Positions 18,331 to 26,514 of a stretch of DNA of 52,230 nt are shown piece after piece. Made by a program: the position numbers and the translations under genes. How positions within the stretch are numbered: the stretch's first letter is position 1; each line of letters opens with the position of its first letter. The notes below the pieces were generated by a model. The model searched no databases. It saw only the letters and a program-made list of their open reading frames with translations, and was not told where the DNA came from. The stretch covers positions 1 to 52,230 of the forward strand of contig NZ_MWLO01000157.1 in the NCBI RefSeq assembly GCF_002198735.1, in the 5' to 3' direction. This stretch comes from Ideonella sp. A 288. Its GTDB lineage: Bacteria; Pseudomonadota; Gammaproteobacteria; Burkholderiales; Burkholderiaceae_C.

Positions 18331-18810
18331 TCAGGCTCGGGCGATCGTGTTTTCGCGGCGGATCTTGGCCTGCAGCTGCAGGATGCCATACAGCAATGCT
18401 TCGGCCGTCGGCGGGCAACCCGGGACGTACACGTCGACCGGTACGATTCGATCGCAACCGCGGACCACCGAATAGCTGTAGTGGTAGTAGCCTCCACCGT
18501 TGGCGCACGAGCCCATGCTCAACACCCAGCGAGGCTCGGCCATCTGATCGTAGACCTTGCGCAGCGCAGGGCCCATCTTGTTGCACAGCGTGCCCGCAAC
18601 CACCATCAGATCGCTCTGCCGAGGACTGGGGCGGAAGAGCATCCCGAACCGGTCGATGTCGTAGCGCGCCGCACCGGCGTGCATCATCTCGACTGCACAG
18701 CAGGCCAGACCGAACGTCATCGGCCACAGCGAACCGGTCTTCGACCAGTTGATCAGCTTGTCCACCGACGTGGTGACGAAGCCTTCCTTCAGTACGCCTT
18801 CGATGCCCAT
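18331..18810 (-). CDS. nuoB: NADH-quinone oxidoreductase subunit B (cluster N2)
   Basis: 159-residue subunit holding cluster N2, the last centre before quinone. All four ligands are visible: the tandem Cys37-Cys38 in [11 protein letters not shown], the Cys in [10 protein letters not shown] and the Cys in [11 protein letters not shown]. Length is normal for the family. It starts 37 nt after nuoA. Confidence 0.98.
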   Translation of the reverse strand: MGIEGVLKEGFVTTSVDKLINWSKTGSLWPMTFGLACCAVEMMHAGAARYDIDRFGMLFRPSPRQSDLMVVAGTLCNKMGPALRKVYDQMAEPRWVLSMGSCANGGGYYHYSYSVVRGCDRIVPVDVYVPGCPPTAEALLYGILQLQAKIRRENTIARA

Positions 18811-18847
18811 GGGCTTGATCCTCGTGTGCTGTGGTGCGTTGCGACCG

Positions 18848-19207
18848 TCATTCCCAGTCCAGCGCGCCCTTCTTCCATTCGTAGATGAACCCCACCACGA
18901 GGATGGTGAGGAAGATCATCATCGCCCAGAAGCCTGACGCCCCGATGTCACGCAGCGCAACCGCCCAAGGGAACAGAAACGCAATTTCCAGATCGAACAG
19001 GATGAAGAGGATGGCGACGAGGTAATAGCGCACGTCGAATTTCATGCGCGCGTCGTCGAAAGCTTCGAAGCCGCATTCGTAGGGGCTGTTCTTGGCGGCG
19101 TCGGGCCGCTGCGGACCGAGCAGGTAGCCGAGCACTTGGGGGGCAACGCCGACGCCGACGCCGACCATGATGAACAGGATGACAGGCAGGTACTGTTGCA
19201 GGTCCAT
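18848..19207 (-). CDS. nuoA: NADH-quinone oxidoreductase subunit A
   Basis: 119-residue membrane subunit with three helices and the conserved loop [20 protein letters not shown], whose Cys and acids lie close to the quinone site, followed by [17 protein letters not shown]. First gene of the complex I operon. Upstream lies a terminator-like hairpin and then tRNA-Leu on the same strand; no clear sigma-70 promoter is visible in the 40 nt between hairpin and start, so transcription may come through from upstream. Confidence 0.97.
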   Translation of the reverse strand: MDLQQYLPVILFIMVGVGVGVAPQVLGYLLGPQRPDAAKNSPYECGFEAFDDARMKFDVRYYLVAILFILFDLEIAFLFPWAVALRDIGASGFWAMMIFLTILVVGFIYEWKKGALDWE

Positions 19208-19246
19208 GATCGAGTGTCAGCTTCGCGTCAAGAAACATCCGGCCAG

Positions 19247-19269
19247 AAAAATGGCGCGCCGTCCGCCAT
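19247..19269 (-). terminator. Terminator-like hairpin between tRNA-Leu and nuoA
   Basis: On the minus strand ATGGCG and CGCCAT form a 6-bp stem (19264-19269 with 19251-19256) around a 7-nt loop and run directly into four more Ts (19247-19250). It lies 95 nt beyond the tRNA 3' end and 39 nt before nuoA. It could end the tRNA transcript or attenuate read-through into the nuo operon. Confidence 0.45.
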
Positions 19270-19363
19270 CTGATGATGGCCGCAGAGCGCGCCCGATCTT
19301 GCTCCCTGCTGCCAGGGCGCACAGCCCAGGCGCCCGGAGGCGGCCTGCACTGCATCGAAACGT

Positions 19364-19448
19364 TGGTGCCGTCGGCGAGACTCGAACTCGCACAGCTTTC
19401 GCCACTACCCCCTCAAGATAGCGTGTCTACCAATTTCACCACGACGGC
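19364..19448 (-). tRNA. tRNA-Leu (anticodon GAG)
   Basis: 85-nt tRNA on the minus strand with an encoded CCA end. The acceptor stem pairs GCCGTCG (19442-19448) with CGACGGC (19368-19374). The D arm contains the AATTGGTAGAC motif. The anticodon arm is CTATC-TTGAGGG-GGTAG, with GAG in the loop and one T-G pair. A long variable arm is present as expected for a class II leucine tRNA, and the T loop reads GTTCGAGTC. The tRNA lies between secG and nuoA, a position I believe is usual in Burkholderiales. Confidence 0.95.
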
Positions 19449-19559
19449 CACTTTACCGGGCCGAAAAAGCCCCGGCGGCGCTCAGCTTGCGAGAGGATTG
19501 GCTCGCTGAACAGCCTCGAATTCTAAACTCAAAAATTGGTCGATCCGCGGGTTTCTGCG

Positions 19560-19576
19560 GGTCTGCGATGCAGACC
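19560..19576 (-). other. Stem-loop downstream of secG
   Basis: Perfect 7-bp inverted repeat GGTCTGC / GCAGACC with a 3-nt loop, 29 nt past the secG stop. An AT-rich patch follows on the minus strand about 25 nt later, so it is not a classical terminator. That patch contains TAGAAT at 19520-19525, 72 nt before the tRNA, which could be the -10 of a tRNA/nuo promoter; I see no good -35. Confidence 0.4.
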
Positions 19577-19605
19577 TTGCGCTCCCACAAGCCCCGATCC
19601 GATGG

Positions 19606-20028
19606 TCACTTGGTCGGAATGGTGCCAGGGGCCGCAGACGCCGCGGCCGAGGCTGCCGGTGCCGTTGTCGGACCAGGAAGCGGCACGGTCACTGTGCCAG
19701 GAATCGCGTTGGTGGCAGGGGCTGCCGCACTGGCCGCTGGCGCCGCACGATCGAGCACGCTGCCGCCGCTGCTGGGTGCGGTCATCGTGGCGCTGTTCGT
19801 GAGAAAGGCCAGCGCCAGCGTGCAGACAAAGAACACGCTCGCGCACACTGCCGTCGAGCGCGACAGGAAGTTCGCGCTGCCAGTGGCGCCGAACAGGCTG
19901 CCCGAGGCGCCACTGCCAAAGGACGCGCCCATGTCCGCGCCCTTTCCGTGTTGGACCAGCACCAGGCCGATCATCACGATGGCCGACAGCAACTGCACCA
20001 CCAGCACCAGATTCATCCAGATTTGCAT
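19606..20028 (-). CDS. secG: Preprotein translocase subunit SecG
   Basis: 140-residue accessory subunit of the SecYEG translocon. Two membrane helices are visible at about residues 4-24 and 57-76, joined by the conserved cytoplasmic loop VLVQHGKGADMGASFGSGAS. The C-terminal 55 or so residues form a low-complexity Ala/Pro/Thr tail not needed for the family. I set the start at 20028 (MQIWMNLVLV), 26 nt after tpiA. The upstream continuation of the frame overlaps tpiA and is a shadow. Confidence 0.93.
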   Translation of the reverse strand: MQIWMNLVLVVQLLSAIVMIGLVLVQHGKGADMGASFGSGASGSLFGATGSANFLSRSTAVCASVFFVCTLALAFLTNSATMTAPSSGGSVLDRAAPAASAAAPATNAIPGTVTVPLPGPTTAPAASAAASAAPGTIPTK

Positions 20029-20054
20029 TTGACTTCTTCTCCGTTGTCTTGGGC

Positions 20055-20795
20055 TCAACCCGCCGCACGGCAGATGGCCACGAAATCGCTCGCCTTGAGG
20101 CTGGCACCGCCGATGAGGCCGCCATCGATGTCGGCCTGGCCGAACAGCGTGGACGCGTTGTCGGGCTTGACGCTGCCGCCGTACAGGATCTTCATCGCAT
20201 CGGCCTGCGGCGTGGCGGCGCGCAGCTGGGCACGCAGCAGCGCGTGCACCGCCTGGGCCTGCTCGGGCGTGGCCGTGCGGCCGGTGCCGATGGCCCACAC
20301 CGGTTCGTAGGCCACGACCATCTCGCCGGCGCAATGCCCCAGCGTGTGGATCACGGCCGACAACTGGCGCTTGACCACCGACTCGGTCTCGCCGGCCTCA
20401 CGCTGGGCGAGCGTCTCGCCGACACAGACGATCGGCGTCACGCCGCGCGACAGCGCGGCCTTGGCCTTGTCGGCCACCAACTGATCGCCCTCGGCGTGGA
20501 ACTGCCGGCGCTCGGAATGGCCGACGATCACGTAGCGGCAACCGAACTCGACGAGCATGCCCACCGAGACCTCGCCGGTGTAGGCGCCCTGCTCGTGCTT
20601 GGAGCAATCCTGCGCACCCCAGCGGATCTGGCTGCGCGCCAGCGTGACGGCCGTTTCGGACAGGTAGGGAAACGGCACGCACACCGCCACGTCGCACCCA
20701 TAGGGGCCCGAGCCGATGATGCCCGAGAGCAGTTCGGCATTGGTGGTGTGGCTGCCGTGCATCTTCCAGTTGCCGGCCACGAGCTTGCGTCGCAT
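20055..20795 (-). CDS. tpiA: Triosephosphate isomerase
   Basis: 246-residue TIM-barrel enzyme interconverting dihydroxyacetone phosphate and glyceraldehyde 3-phosphate. Active-site residues are visible: Asn and Lys in AGNWKMHG near residue 10, the His of [11 protein letters not shown], the catalytic Glu and loop 6 in [12 protein letters not shown], and the phosphate-binding [11 protein letters not shown] and GGLIGGASL. The ATG at 20795 lies 11 nt after the oxidoreductase stop; secG follows after 26 nt. Confidence 0.98.
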   Translation of the reverse strand: MRRKLVAGNWKMHGSHTTNAELLSGIIGSGPYGCDVAVCVPFPYLSETAVTLARSQIRWGAQDCSKHEQGAYTGEVSVGMLVEFGCRYVIVGHSERRQFHAEGDQLVADKAKAALSRGVTPIVCVGETLAQREAGETESVVKRQLSAVIHTLGHCAGEMVVAYEPVWAIGTGRTATPEQAQAVHALLRAQLRAATPQADAMKILYGGSVKPDNASTLFGQADIDGGLIGGASLKASDFVAICRAAG

Positions 20796-20806
20796 GGTTG
20801 AGTCCT

Positions 20807-21799
20807 TCAAAGGGTCCAGTCCAGCACGATCTTGCCGACGTGCTGGCTCGATTCCATCAAGGCGTGGGCCTGGGCGGCCTGCGCTGCCGGGAACACCGTG
20901 TGGATCACCGGCCGCACCTGGCCGGAGGCCAGCACGGGCCACACCCGTTGCCGCAGGGCCGCCGCGATCGCGCCCTTGAACGCGACGGGCCTTGGCCTGA
21001 GTGTGGAACCGGTGATCGTCAGACGGCGCCTCAGCACCTCGCCCGCGTTGATCTCGCTCTTCACGCCGCCCTGCACCGCGATGATGACCAGGCGGCCGTC
21101 ATCGGCCAGGCACTGCAGTTCTCGGCCGACATAGTCGCCGGCCACCATGTCGAGCACGACGTCGGCGCCACGGCCGCCGGTGGCGGCCTTGACCTCGGCG
21201 ACGAAGTCCTGCCGGCGGTAGTTGATGCCGACGTCGGCGCCCAGCGCCACGCAGGCCGCCACCTTGTCGTCGCTGCCGGCCGTGACCAGCACCTTGGCGC
21301 CGAAGGCCTTGCCGAGCTGGATCGCGGTGACGCCGATGCCACTGGAGCCGCCCTGCACCAGCAGCGTCTCGCCCGGCTGGAGCCGCCCGCGGTCGAACAC
21401 GTTGGACCACACGGTGAAGAAGGTTTCGGGCAGGCTGGCCGCCTCGACGTCGGACAGTCCGTCCGGCACCGGCAGGCATTGCGCGATCGGCGCCACGCAC
21501 AACTCGGCATAGCCGCCGCCCGCCACCAGCGCGCACACACGCTGGCCAAGGGACAGGCCAGCGGCCGCCAACTCTGCCGCGTCGCCGGCGGCGATGGTGC
21601 CGGCGATCTCGAGCCCTGGCAGGTCCGACGCGCCGGGCGGCGGGGCGTAGGCACCCTTTCGCTGCAGCACGTCGGGCCGGTTGATGCCGGAGGCAGTCAC
21701 CCGCACCAGCACTTCACCGGCGGCCGGCTGCGGGTCGGGACGCGTGGTCTCGACCAGCACCTCCGGCCCACCGAATTGGGTGATGGCAATGGCGCGCAT
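20807..21799 (-). CDS. NAD(P)H-quinone oxidoreductase, zinc-free MDR family (PIG3/QOR type)
   Basis: 330-residue medium-chain dehydrogenase/reductase. The GroES-like N-terminal half has [18 protein letters not shown] and no zinc-ligand set. The Rossmann part has [23 protein letters not shown], the NADPH-type nucleotide-binding motif, and the GSTLRPRP segment typical of the PIG3 branch. It probably reduces quinones or other electrophiles one or two electrons at a time with NADPH. It is 21 nt after pnp and 11 nt before tpiA, an arrangement I believe is common in Burkholderiales. Confidence 0.9.
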   Translation of the reverse strand: MRAIAITQFGGPEVLVETTRPDPQPAAGEVLVRVTASGINRPDVLQRKGAYAPPPGASDLPGLEIAGTIAAGDAAELAAAGLSLGQRVCALVAGGGYAELCVAPIAQCLPVPDGLSDVEAASLPETFFTVWSNVFDRGRLQPGETLLVQGGSSGIGVTAIQLGKAFGAKVLVTAGSDDKVAACVALGADVGINYRRQDFVAEVKAATGGRGADVVLDMVAGDYVGRELQCLADDGRLVIIAVQGGVKSEINAGEVLRRRLTITGSTLRPRPVAFKGAIAAALRQRVWPVLASGQVRPVIHTVFPAAQAAQAHALMESSQHVGKIVLDWTL

Positions 21800-21820
21800 G
21801 GGTGGCTGCCTTGGCCGCGC

Positions 21821-24127
21821 TCAGGACTGCGGGTTCTGCGGGTCGTTGCCTTGCGGCTCGACCGGCGCGGAGGACTCGCCGGCACCGCCTTCGGCCGGCT
21901 CACGCGGGCGGTCGGGCCGATCGCCACGGTCGCTGCGCTCGCGGCGCGGCGGACGGTCGCCACGCGGGCCACGGTCGGGGCGATCGCCGTACTCGCGGCG
22001 CGGACGCTCGCTGCGCTCTTCTTCCATGCCCTCGGGCCGCTCGAGCAGCGCCTTCATCGACAGCTTGATGCGCCCCTTCTCGTCGGTCTCGAGCACCTTG
22101 ACCTTGACGATCTGGCCTTCAGACAGGAAGTCGGTGACGTTCTCGACGCGCTGGTGGGCGATCTGGCTGATGTGCAGCAGGCCGTCCTTGCCTGGCAGGA
22201 TGTTGACCAGCGCACCGAAGTCGAGGATCTTGGTGATCGGGCCTTCGTAGACCTTGCCGATCTCGGCCTCGGCCGTGATCTCGGTGATGCGCTTCTTGGC
22301 GAACTCGGCCTTGTCGGCATCGGTGCTGGCAATGGTGATCGTGCCGTCTTCGCCGATGTCAATGGTGCAGCCGGTTTCCTCGGTCAGCGCACGAATGGTG
22401 GCGCCGCCCTTGCCGATCACGTCGCGGATCTTCTCCGGATTAATCTTCATCGTGTACAGGCGCGGCGCGAACACCGACACCTCGGCCTTGGCCGTGCCGA
22501 CCGCGTCCTGCATGCAGCCCAGGATGTGCATGCGGGCTTCCTTGGCCTGAGCCAGCGCCACCTGCATGATCTCCTTGGTGATGCCCTGGATCTTGATGTC
22601 CATCTGCAGCGCGGTGATGCCGCCGGTGGTGCCGGCGACCTTGAAGTCCATGTCGCCGAGGTGATCTTCGTCGCCCAGGATGTCGGTCAGCACCGCGAAG
22701 CGGTTGCCTTCCTTGATCAAGCCCATGGCGATGCCGGCCACGTGGGCCTTCATCGGCACGCCGGCGTCCATCAGCGACAGGCAGCCGCCGCAGACCGAGG
22801 CCATGGACGAGGAACCGTTCGATTCGGTGATCTCGCTGACGACGCGGATCGAGTACGGGAAGTCTTCCTTGCTCGGCAGCGCGGCGATCAGCGCGCGCTT
22901 GGCCAGGCGGCCGTGGCCGATCTCGCGGCGCTTCGGGCTGCCCACGCGGCCGGTTTCGCCGGTGGCGAACGGAGGCATGTTGTAGTGCAGCATGAAGCGG
23001 TCTTCGAACTCGCCGGCCAGCGCATCGATGCGCTGCGCGTCGCGGTCGGTGCCCAGCGTGGCGATGACCAGCGCCTGCGTCTCGCCGCGCGTGAACAGTG
23101 CCGAGCCGTGGGTGCGCGGCAGCACGCCGGTGCGGATCTCGATGGGGCGCACGGTGCGGGTGTCGCGGCCGTCGATGCGCGGCTCGCCGGCGAGGATCTG
23201 GCCACGCACGATGCGCGACTCGATCTCGAAGAGCAGGCCTTCGACCTCGACCTTGTCGAACTCGACGCCGTCGGCCTTCAGCGCGGCCAGCACGTCGGAA
23301 GTGACAGTGCGGCAGGCCTGGGTGCGGGCCTGCTTGCTGCGGATCTGGTAGGCGGCACGCAGCTTGTCTTCGGCCAGGGCGGTGACCTTGGCGATGAAAG
23401 GCTCGTTCTTGACCGGTGCCGTCCAGGCCCATTCGGCCTTGCCGGCGTCGCGCACCAGGTCGTGGATGGCATTGATGGCGACCTTGCCCTGGTCATGGCC
23501 GAAGACCACGCCACCGAGCATGACCTCTTCGCTCAGCTGGTCGGCTTCGGATTCGACCATCAGCACGGCGCCTTCGGTGCCGGCCACGATCAGTTCCATC
23601 TTGCTGTCGGCCAGTTGCGCCTTGCCGGGGTTCAGCACGTACTCGCCGTTGATGTAGCCCACGCGTGCGGCGCCGATGGGGCCATTGAACGGGATGCCCG
23701 ACAGCGACAGCGCGGCGCTGGTGCCGATCATCGCGGCGATGTCGGCCTGCACCTCGGGGTTCAGGCTCAGGACGTGGACGACGACCTGCACTTCATTGAA
23801 GAAGCCTTCGGGGAACAGCGGGCGGATCGGGCGGTCGATCAGGCGGCTGGTGAGCGTCTCGAGTTCGCTGGGACGGCCTTCGCGCTTGAAGAAGCTGCCG
23901 GGGATCTTGCCGGCGGCGTAGGTCTTCTCGATGTAGTCGACGGTCAGCGGGAAGAAGTCCTGGCCGGCCTTGGCTTCGGTCTTGGCGACCACCGTGGCGA
24001 GCACCACGGTGCCTTCGATGTCGACGACGACGGCGCCCGACGACTGGCGGGCGATCTCGCCGGTTTCCATCACGACCTGGTGCTGGCCCCAGGTGAAGGT
24101 CTTGGTGACTTTGTTGAAAAGGCTCAT
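21821..24127 (-). CDS. pnp: Polyribonucleotide nucleotidyltransferase (PNPase)
   Basis: 768-residue phosphorolytic 3'-5' exoribonuclease. The order is RNase PH-like domain 1, all-helical linker, RNase PH-like domain 2 (about residues 310-540, with [19 protein letters not shown]), KH domain ([15 protein letters not shown], about 565) and S1 domain ([20 protein letters not shown], about 630-690). The last 70 or so residues are an unusual run rich in Arg, Asp, Gly and Glu ([20 protein letters not shown]), probably disordered and RNA- or protein-binding. Start chosen at 24127 ([11 protein letters not shown]); the leader upstream is structured. Confidence 0.98.
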   Translation of the reverse strand: MSLFNKVTKTFTWGQHQVVMETGEIARQSSGAVVVDIEGTVVLATVVAKTEAKAGQDFFPLTVDYIEKTYAAGKIPGSFFKREGRPSELETLTSRLIDRPIRPLFPEGFFNEVQVVVHVLSLNPEVQADIAAMIGTSAALSLSGIPFNGPIGAARVGYINGEYVLNPGKAQLADSKMELIVAGTEGAVLMVESEADQLSEEVMLGGVVFGHDQGKVAINAIHDLVRDAGKAEWAWTAPVKNEPFIAKVTALAEDKLRAAYQIRSKQARTQACRTVTSDVLAALKADGVEFDKVEVEGLLFEIESRIVRGQILAGEPRIDGRDTRTVRPIEIRTGVLPRTHGSALFTRGETQALVIATLGTDRDAQRIDALAGEFEDRFMLHYNMPPFATGETGRVGSPKRREIGHGRLAKRALIAALPSKEDFPYSIRVVSEITESNGSSSMASVCGGCLSLMDAGVPMKAHVAGIAMGLIKEGNRFAVLTDILGDEDHLGDMDFKVAGTTGGITALQMDIKIQGITKEIMQVALAQAKEARMHILGCMQDAVGTAKAEVSVFAPRLYTMKINPEKIRDVIGKGGATIRALTEETGCTIDIGEDGTITIASTDADKAEFAKKRITEITAEAEIGKVYEGPITKILDFGALVNILPGKDGLLHISQIAHQRVENVTDFLSEGQIVKVKVLETDEKGRIKLSMKALLERPEGMEEERSERPRREYGDRPDRGPRGDRPPRRERSDRGDRPDRPREPAEGGAGESSAPVEPQGNDPQNPQS

Positions 24128-24212
24128 GAAGCGTCTCCGGTGGAGGATGCAGCGCGCTTGCGGTGGCGCGGCGACGAGACCGGGAGCAGATCGGCCGGCA
24201 TCAGCGGCATGC

Positions 24213-24251
24213 CATTCCAAAGAAGCCAGAAGGGCTGGCGCCGGTGGAATG
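24213..24251 (-). promoter_or_regulatory. pnp leader stem-loop, possible RNase III / autoregulation site
   Basis: In the mRNA-sense (minus) strand, CATTCCA (24245-24251) pairs with TGGAATG (24213-24219), and inside it GCCAG (24235-24239) pairs with CTGGC (24225-24229). The element lies between the rpsO terminator and the pnp start. In E. coli a leader hairpin in the same position is cut by RNase III and PNPase to control pnp; the analogy is inference from position and shape. Confidence 0.45.
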
Positions 24252-24286
24252 ACACAGCTGCGACTGAGGGGCTGGGCTCCAAAGAC

Positions 24287-24324
24287 GAAAGAGCCTGTGC
24301 TGGTCGATCCAGACAGGCTCTTTC
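24287..24324 (-). terminator. rpsO intrinsic terminator
   Basis: Perfect 12-bp stem GAAAGAGCCTGT (24287-24298) with ACAGGCTCTTTC (24313-24324). The loop can form a further CTGG/CCAG helix. It starts 15 nt after the rpsO stop and the 3' arm ends in CTTTC followed by GTCTTT on the minus strand, so it fits a rho-independent terminator that would leave partial read-through into pnp. Confidence 0.8.
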
Positions 24325-24339
24325 ACGCATGCTTGCCGA

Positions 24340-24609
24340 TTACTTGCGCAGGCCCAGCTTCTGGATCAGCGCGGTGTAGCGGTCGGCGTCCTTGCCCTTG
24401 AGGTAGTCGAGCAGCTTGCGCCGACGGCTGACCATCCGGAGCAGGCCGCGGCGGCCATGGTGGTCCTTCAAGTGGGACTTGAAGTGCGGGGTGAGTTCGT
24501 TGATGCGGGCGGTGAGGAGCGCCACCTGGACTTCAGGGGAGCCGGTATCGGCAGCGCTGCGTGCATTGCCTTTGACGATCTCGGCGCGATTGATGTCAGC
24601 CACGGACAT
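24340..24609 (-). CDS. rpsO: 30S ribosomal protein S15
   Basis: 89-residue primary 16S rRNA-binding protein. The canonical features are [20 protein letters not shown], the [23 protein letters not shown]-binding segment and the terminal [10 protein letters not shown]. Length equals the family norm. The weak AGGA ribosome binding site lies about nine nt before the ATG. The leader carries a long-range stem and the gene has its own TATAAT box, so it can be transcribed independently of the aminotransferase upstream. Confidence 0.99.
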   Translation of the reverse strand: MSVADINRAEIVKGNARSAADTGSPEVQVALLTARINELTPHFKSHLKDHHGRRGLLRMVSRRRKLLDYLKGKDADRYTALIQKLGLRK

Positions 24610-24628
24610 GATGGATTTCCTGGAGGAT

Positions 24629-24671
24629 GGAAACCGCGTCCGCGCCCATGGGAGGGTCGCTCACGGTTTCC
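24629..24671 (-). promoter_or_regulatory. rpsO leader stem, candidate S15 autoregulatory element
   Basis: GGAAACCG (24664-24671 in mRNA sense) and CGGTTTCC (24629-24636) form a perfect 8-bp helix enclosing 27 nt, placed 19 nt upstream of the rpsO start and just before its ribosome binding site. Several unrelated S15-binding leaders are known in bacteria; this could be another, but only position and pairing support that. Confidence 0.4.
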
Positions 24672-24759
24672 GGTTGCCACTTGCGGCAGCGGGTGAAACC
24701 GACCCGCGCCGTGCTCGATCGACCCGCGGGAGACAGGCACCCGTGGGACAAACCTGCGG

Positions 24760-24765
24760 ATTATA
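24760..24765 (-). promoter_or_regulatory. Perfect -10 box (TATAAT) for rpsO
   Basis: TATAAT reads on the minus strand, overlapping the stop codon of the aminotransferase gene. Transcription would start near 24753 and give a leader of about 145 nt before rpsO. No good TTGACA box is present 16-18 nt upstream, as is often seen when an activator or an extended element helps. The rest of the 150-nt gap 24610-24759 contains only this leader. Confidence 0.55.
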
Positions 24766-25912
24766 GGGGCAGAGCCAGGCGCAGCCGTTCCACCCCCTGC
24801 AGCAGGCGTGCAGGATCGCGCGAGGCGAAGCACCAGCGCAGCCACCCTTCCCCCTCCGGGCCGAAGGCGGCGCCGGGCGCCAGGCCCAGGCCATGCTCGG
24901 TGACCAGGCGCTTGGCCACGGCCAGCGAGTCCTCCGCGCCAGGCACCTGCAGGAAGGCGTACATGCCGCCCACCGGCGTGGCCTGCCGCACGCCCGGCAA
25001 GGTGGCCAGGGCACCACAGAGCGTGTCGCGGCAGTGCCGAAGGCGCGACACCAGCGCCGGCACGCTGTCGTCGGCCGTGGCCAGCGCTGCCAGCGCGCCC
25101 CGCTGCACGAACACCGGCGCGCAGGAACTGTTGAACTCGAGCAAGGTGCCCATCGCATCGAGGTGGCCCCGCGGCAGCACCAGCCAGCCCAGGCGCCAAC
25201 CGGTCATCAGGAAGCTCTTGGAGAAGCTGTGCACGACGATCAACCGGTCATCGGGGCTGGTGACGTCGAGGAAGCTCGGCGCGGCCTTGCCCGGGCCGTA
25301 CCAGAGCCGCTCGTAGACTTCGTCGGCAACGATCCAGGTGCCGGTGCGGCGGCAGTGCTCGACGATGGCCTGCTGCTCGTCTCGCGTCAGGGTCCAGCCG
25401 GTCGGGTTGTTCGGGGCGTTCAGCAGCAGCAGCCGCGTGGCGGGCGTCACCGCTGCACGCAGCGCGTCGAGGTCGAGGTTCCAGGCCCCGTCGGCGCCAG
25501 GCGACAAGCTGACCCGCCGCACCCGCGCACCGAGGATCTCCGCTTGCGCGGGCAGGTTCGGCCAGATCGGCGCCACGGCCACGACCTCGTCGCCCGCGTC
25601 CACGAGCAACTGCGCGGCCAGCATCAGCGCATTCACGCCCGCCGAGGTGACGGCGATGCGGTCGTCGCCCGGGTCCCCATGCAGGGCAGCGGTGTAGCGG
25701 CGCAGCGCATCGCGCAGTTCGGCCAAGCCGAGGTTGTGCGAATAGAAGGTTTCACCGCGAGCCAGCGAGGCCGAGGCAGCCTCGCGCACCTCCAGAGGCG
25801 TCACCTCGTCGCTTTCGCCGAACCAGAACGCCAGCACATCGTCACGACCGAGCCCGGCGTTGGCCACCTCGCGGATCTTGGAACCGGGCAGCCGGGCAAT
25901 GGAGTCGCGCAT
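24761..25912 (-). CDS. Pyridoxal-phosphate aminotransferase, class I/II
   Basis: 383-residue fold-type I aminotransferase. Visible signatures are NAPNNPTGWTL (substrate/PLP region, about 170), ADEVYERLWYGPG (Asp and Tyr contacting PLP, about 200), the Schiff-base Lys232 in HSFSKSFLMTGWRLGW, and an Arg near the C-terminus. It probably transaminates an aromatic, aspartate-like or branched amino acid; the substrate cannot be read from sequence. Start chosen at 25912 (MRDSIARLPGSKI). It lies upstream of rpsO on the same strand but rpsO has its own -10 box, and it is divergent from the small heat-shock gene. Confidence 0.88.
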   Translation of the reverse strand: MRDSIARLPGSKIREVANAGLGRDDVLAFWFGESDEVTPLEVREAASASLARGETFYSHNLGLAELRDALRRYTAALHGDPGDDRIAVTSAGVNALMLAAQLLVDAGDEVVAVAPIWPNLPAQAEILGARVRRVSLSPGADGAWNLDLDALRAAVTPATRLLLLNAPNNPTGWTLTRDEQQAIVEHCRRTGTWIVADEVYERLWYGPGKAAPSFLDVTSPDDRLIVVHSFSKSFLMTGWRLGWLVLPRGHLDAMGTLLEFNSSCAPVFVQRGALAALATADDSVPALVSRLRHCRDTLCGALATLPGVRQATPVGGMYAFLQVPGAEDSLAVAKRLVTEHGLGLAPGAAFGPEGEGWLRWCFASRDPARLLQGVERLRLALPL

Positions 25913-25964
25913 GGCAGGGATGGGCGTGGGGGGGAGAGGAATTGCGGCAACGCAAAAGCCACCG

Positions 25965-25992
25965 GTTGAAAACCGCGCGGGCGCTGCCATGT
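25965..25992 (+). promoter_or_regulatory. Sigma-32-like promoter for hsp20
   Basis: GTTGAAA (25965-25971) and TGCCATGT (25985-25992) are separated by 13 nt, close to the heat-shock consensus CTTGAAA-N11-16-CCCCATnT. Transcription would begin near 26000, about 70 nt before the hsp20 start. The rest of the 155-nt gap 25913-26067 shows no other element. Confidence 0.5.
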
Positions 25993-26067
25993 GTTGGGCA
26001 TGGGCGGTGCGTCGCAACGATCTACAGGATCCTGCACCGTCCCACCACCGATTGTAAGGAGCACACC

Positions 26068-26514
26068 ATGTTTCTCGTTCCGCTGACCCGCCAGGCCAAT
26101 GAACTGGGCCGCCCATTCGATCGCCTGTTCGACGATCACCTGTTCGACCGCTTCTTCGCCCCCGTGGGCCGCCCCGACGCCAACGTGGCGCGCAGTCCCG
26201 CGCTGGACGTGGCCGAGTCCGAGCGCGCGTACACCGTCAAGCTCGAGATGCCCGGCGTGACCAAGGACGACGTGAAGATCGCCGTCGATGGCCGCCGCGT
26301 GACCGTGGAAGCCGCCTCGACCCAGGACGCCGAAAAGAAGGAAGGCGACCGGGTGGTCTATCGCGAACGTTCGGTGGCCAGTTACGCGCGCAGCTTCACG
26401 CTGCCCGCCGAGGTGGACCAGGCCGAATCAACCGCCAGGATGGAGCACGGCGTGCTCACGTTGACCCTGGCGAAGCGCGGCACCGGCAAGGCAACGCGGA
26501 TCACGGTCAGCTGA
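26068..26514 (+). CDS. Small heat-shock protein, Hsp20 / alpha-crystallin family
   Basis: 148-residue ATP-independent holdase chaperone. An N-terminal arm (LFDDHLFDRFFAPVG) precedes the alpha-crystallin domain at about residues 45-140, with the conserved YTVKLEMPGVTKDDVKIAV and MEHGVLTLTLAKR near its end. The C-terminal tail is short and ends in TRITVS, a variant of the I-x-I oligomerisation motif. A strong AAGGAG ribosome binding site sits 7 nt before the ATG. Preceded by a sigma-32-like promoter. It abuts the convergent tsaD gene: the two stop codons are adjacent. Confidence 0.95.
   Translation: MFLVPLTRQANELGRPFDRLFDDHLFDRFFAPVGRPDANVARSPALDVAESERAYTVKLEMPGVTKDDVKIAVDGRRVTVEAASTQDAEKKEGDRVVYRERSVASYARSFTLPAEVDQAESTARMEHGVLTLTLAKRGTGKATRITVS

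Noticed and set aside
20798-24379. 1193-codon plus-strand frame opposite the quinone oxidoreductase and pnp
   Set aside because: Same low-stop artefact of high GC; no domain, and pnp on the other strand is unmistakable.
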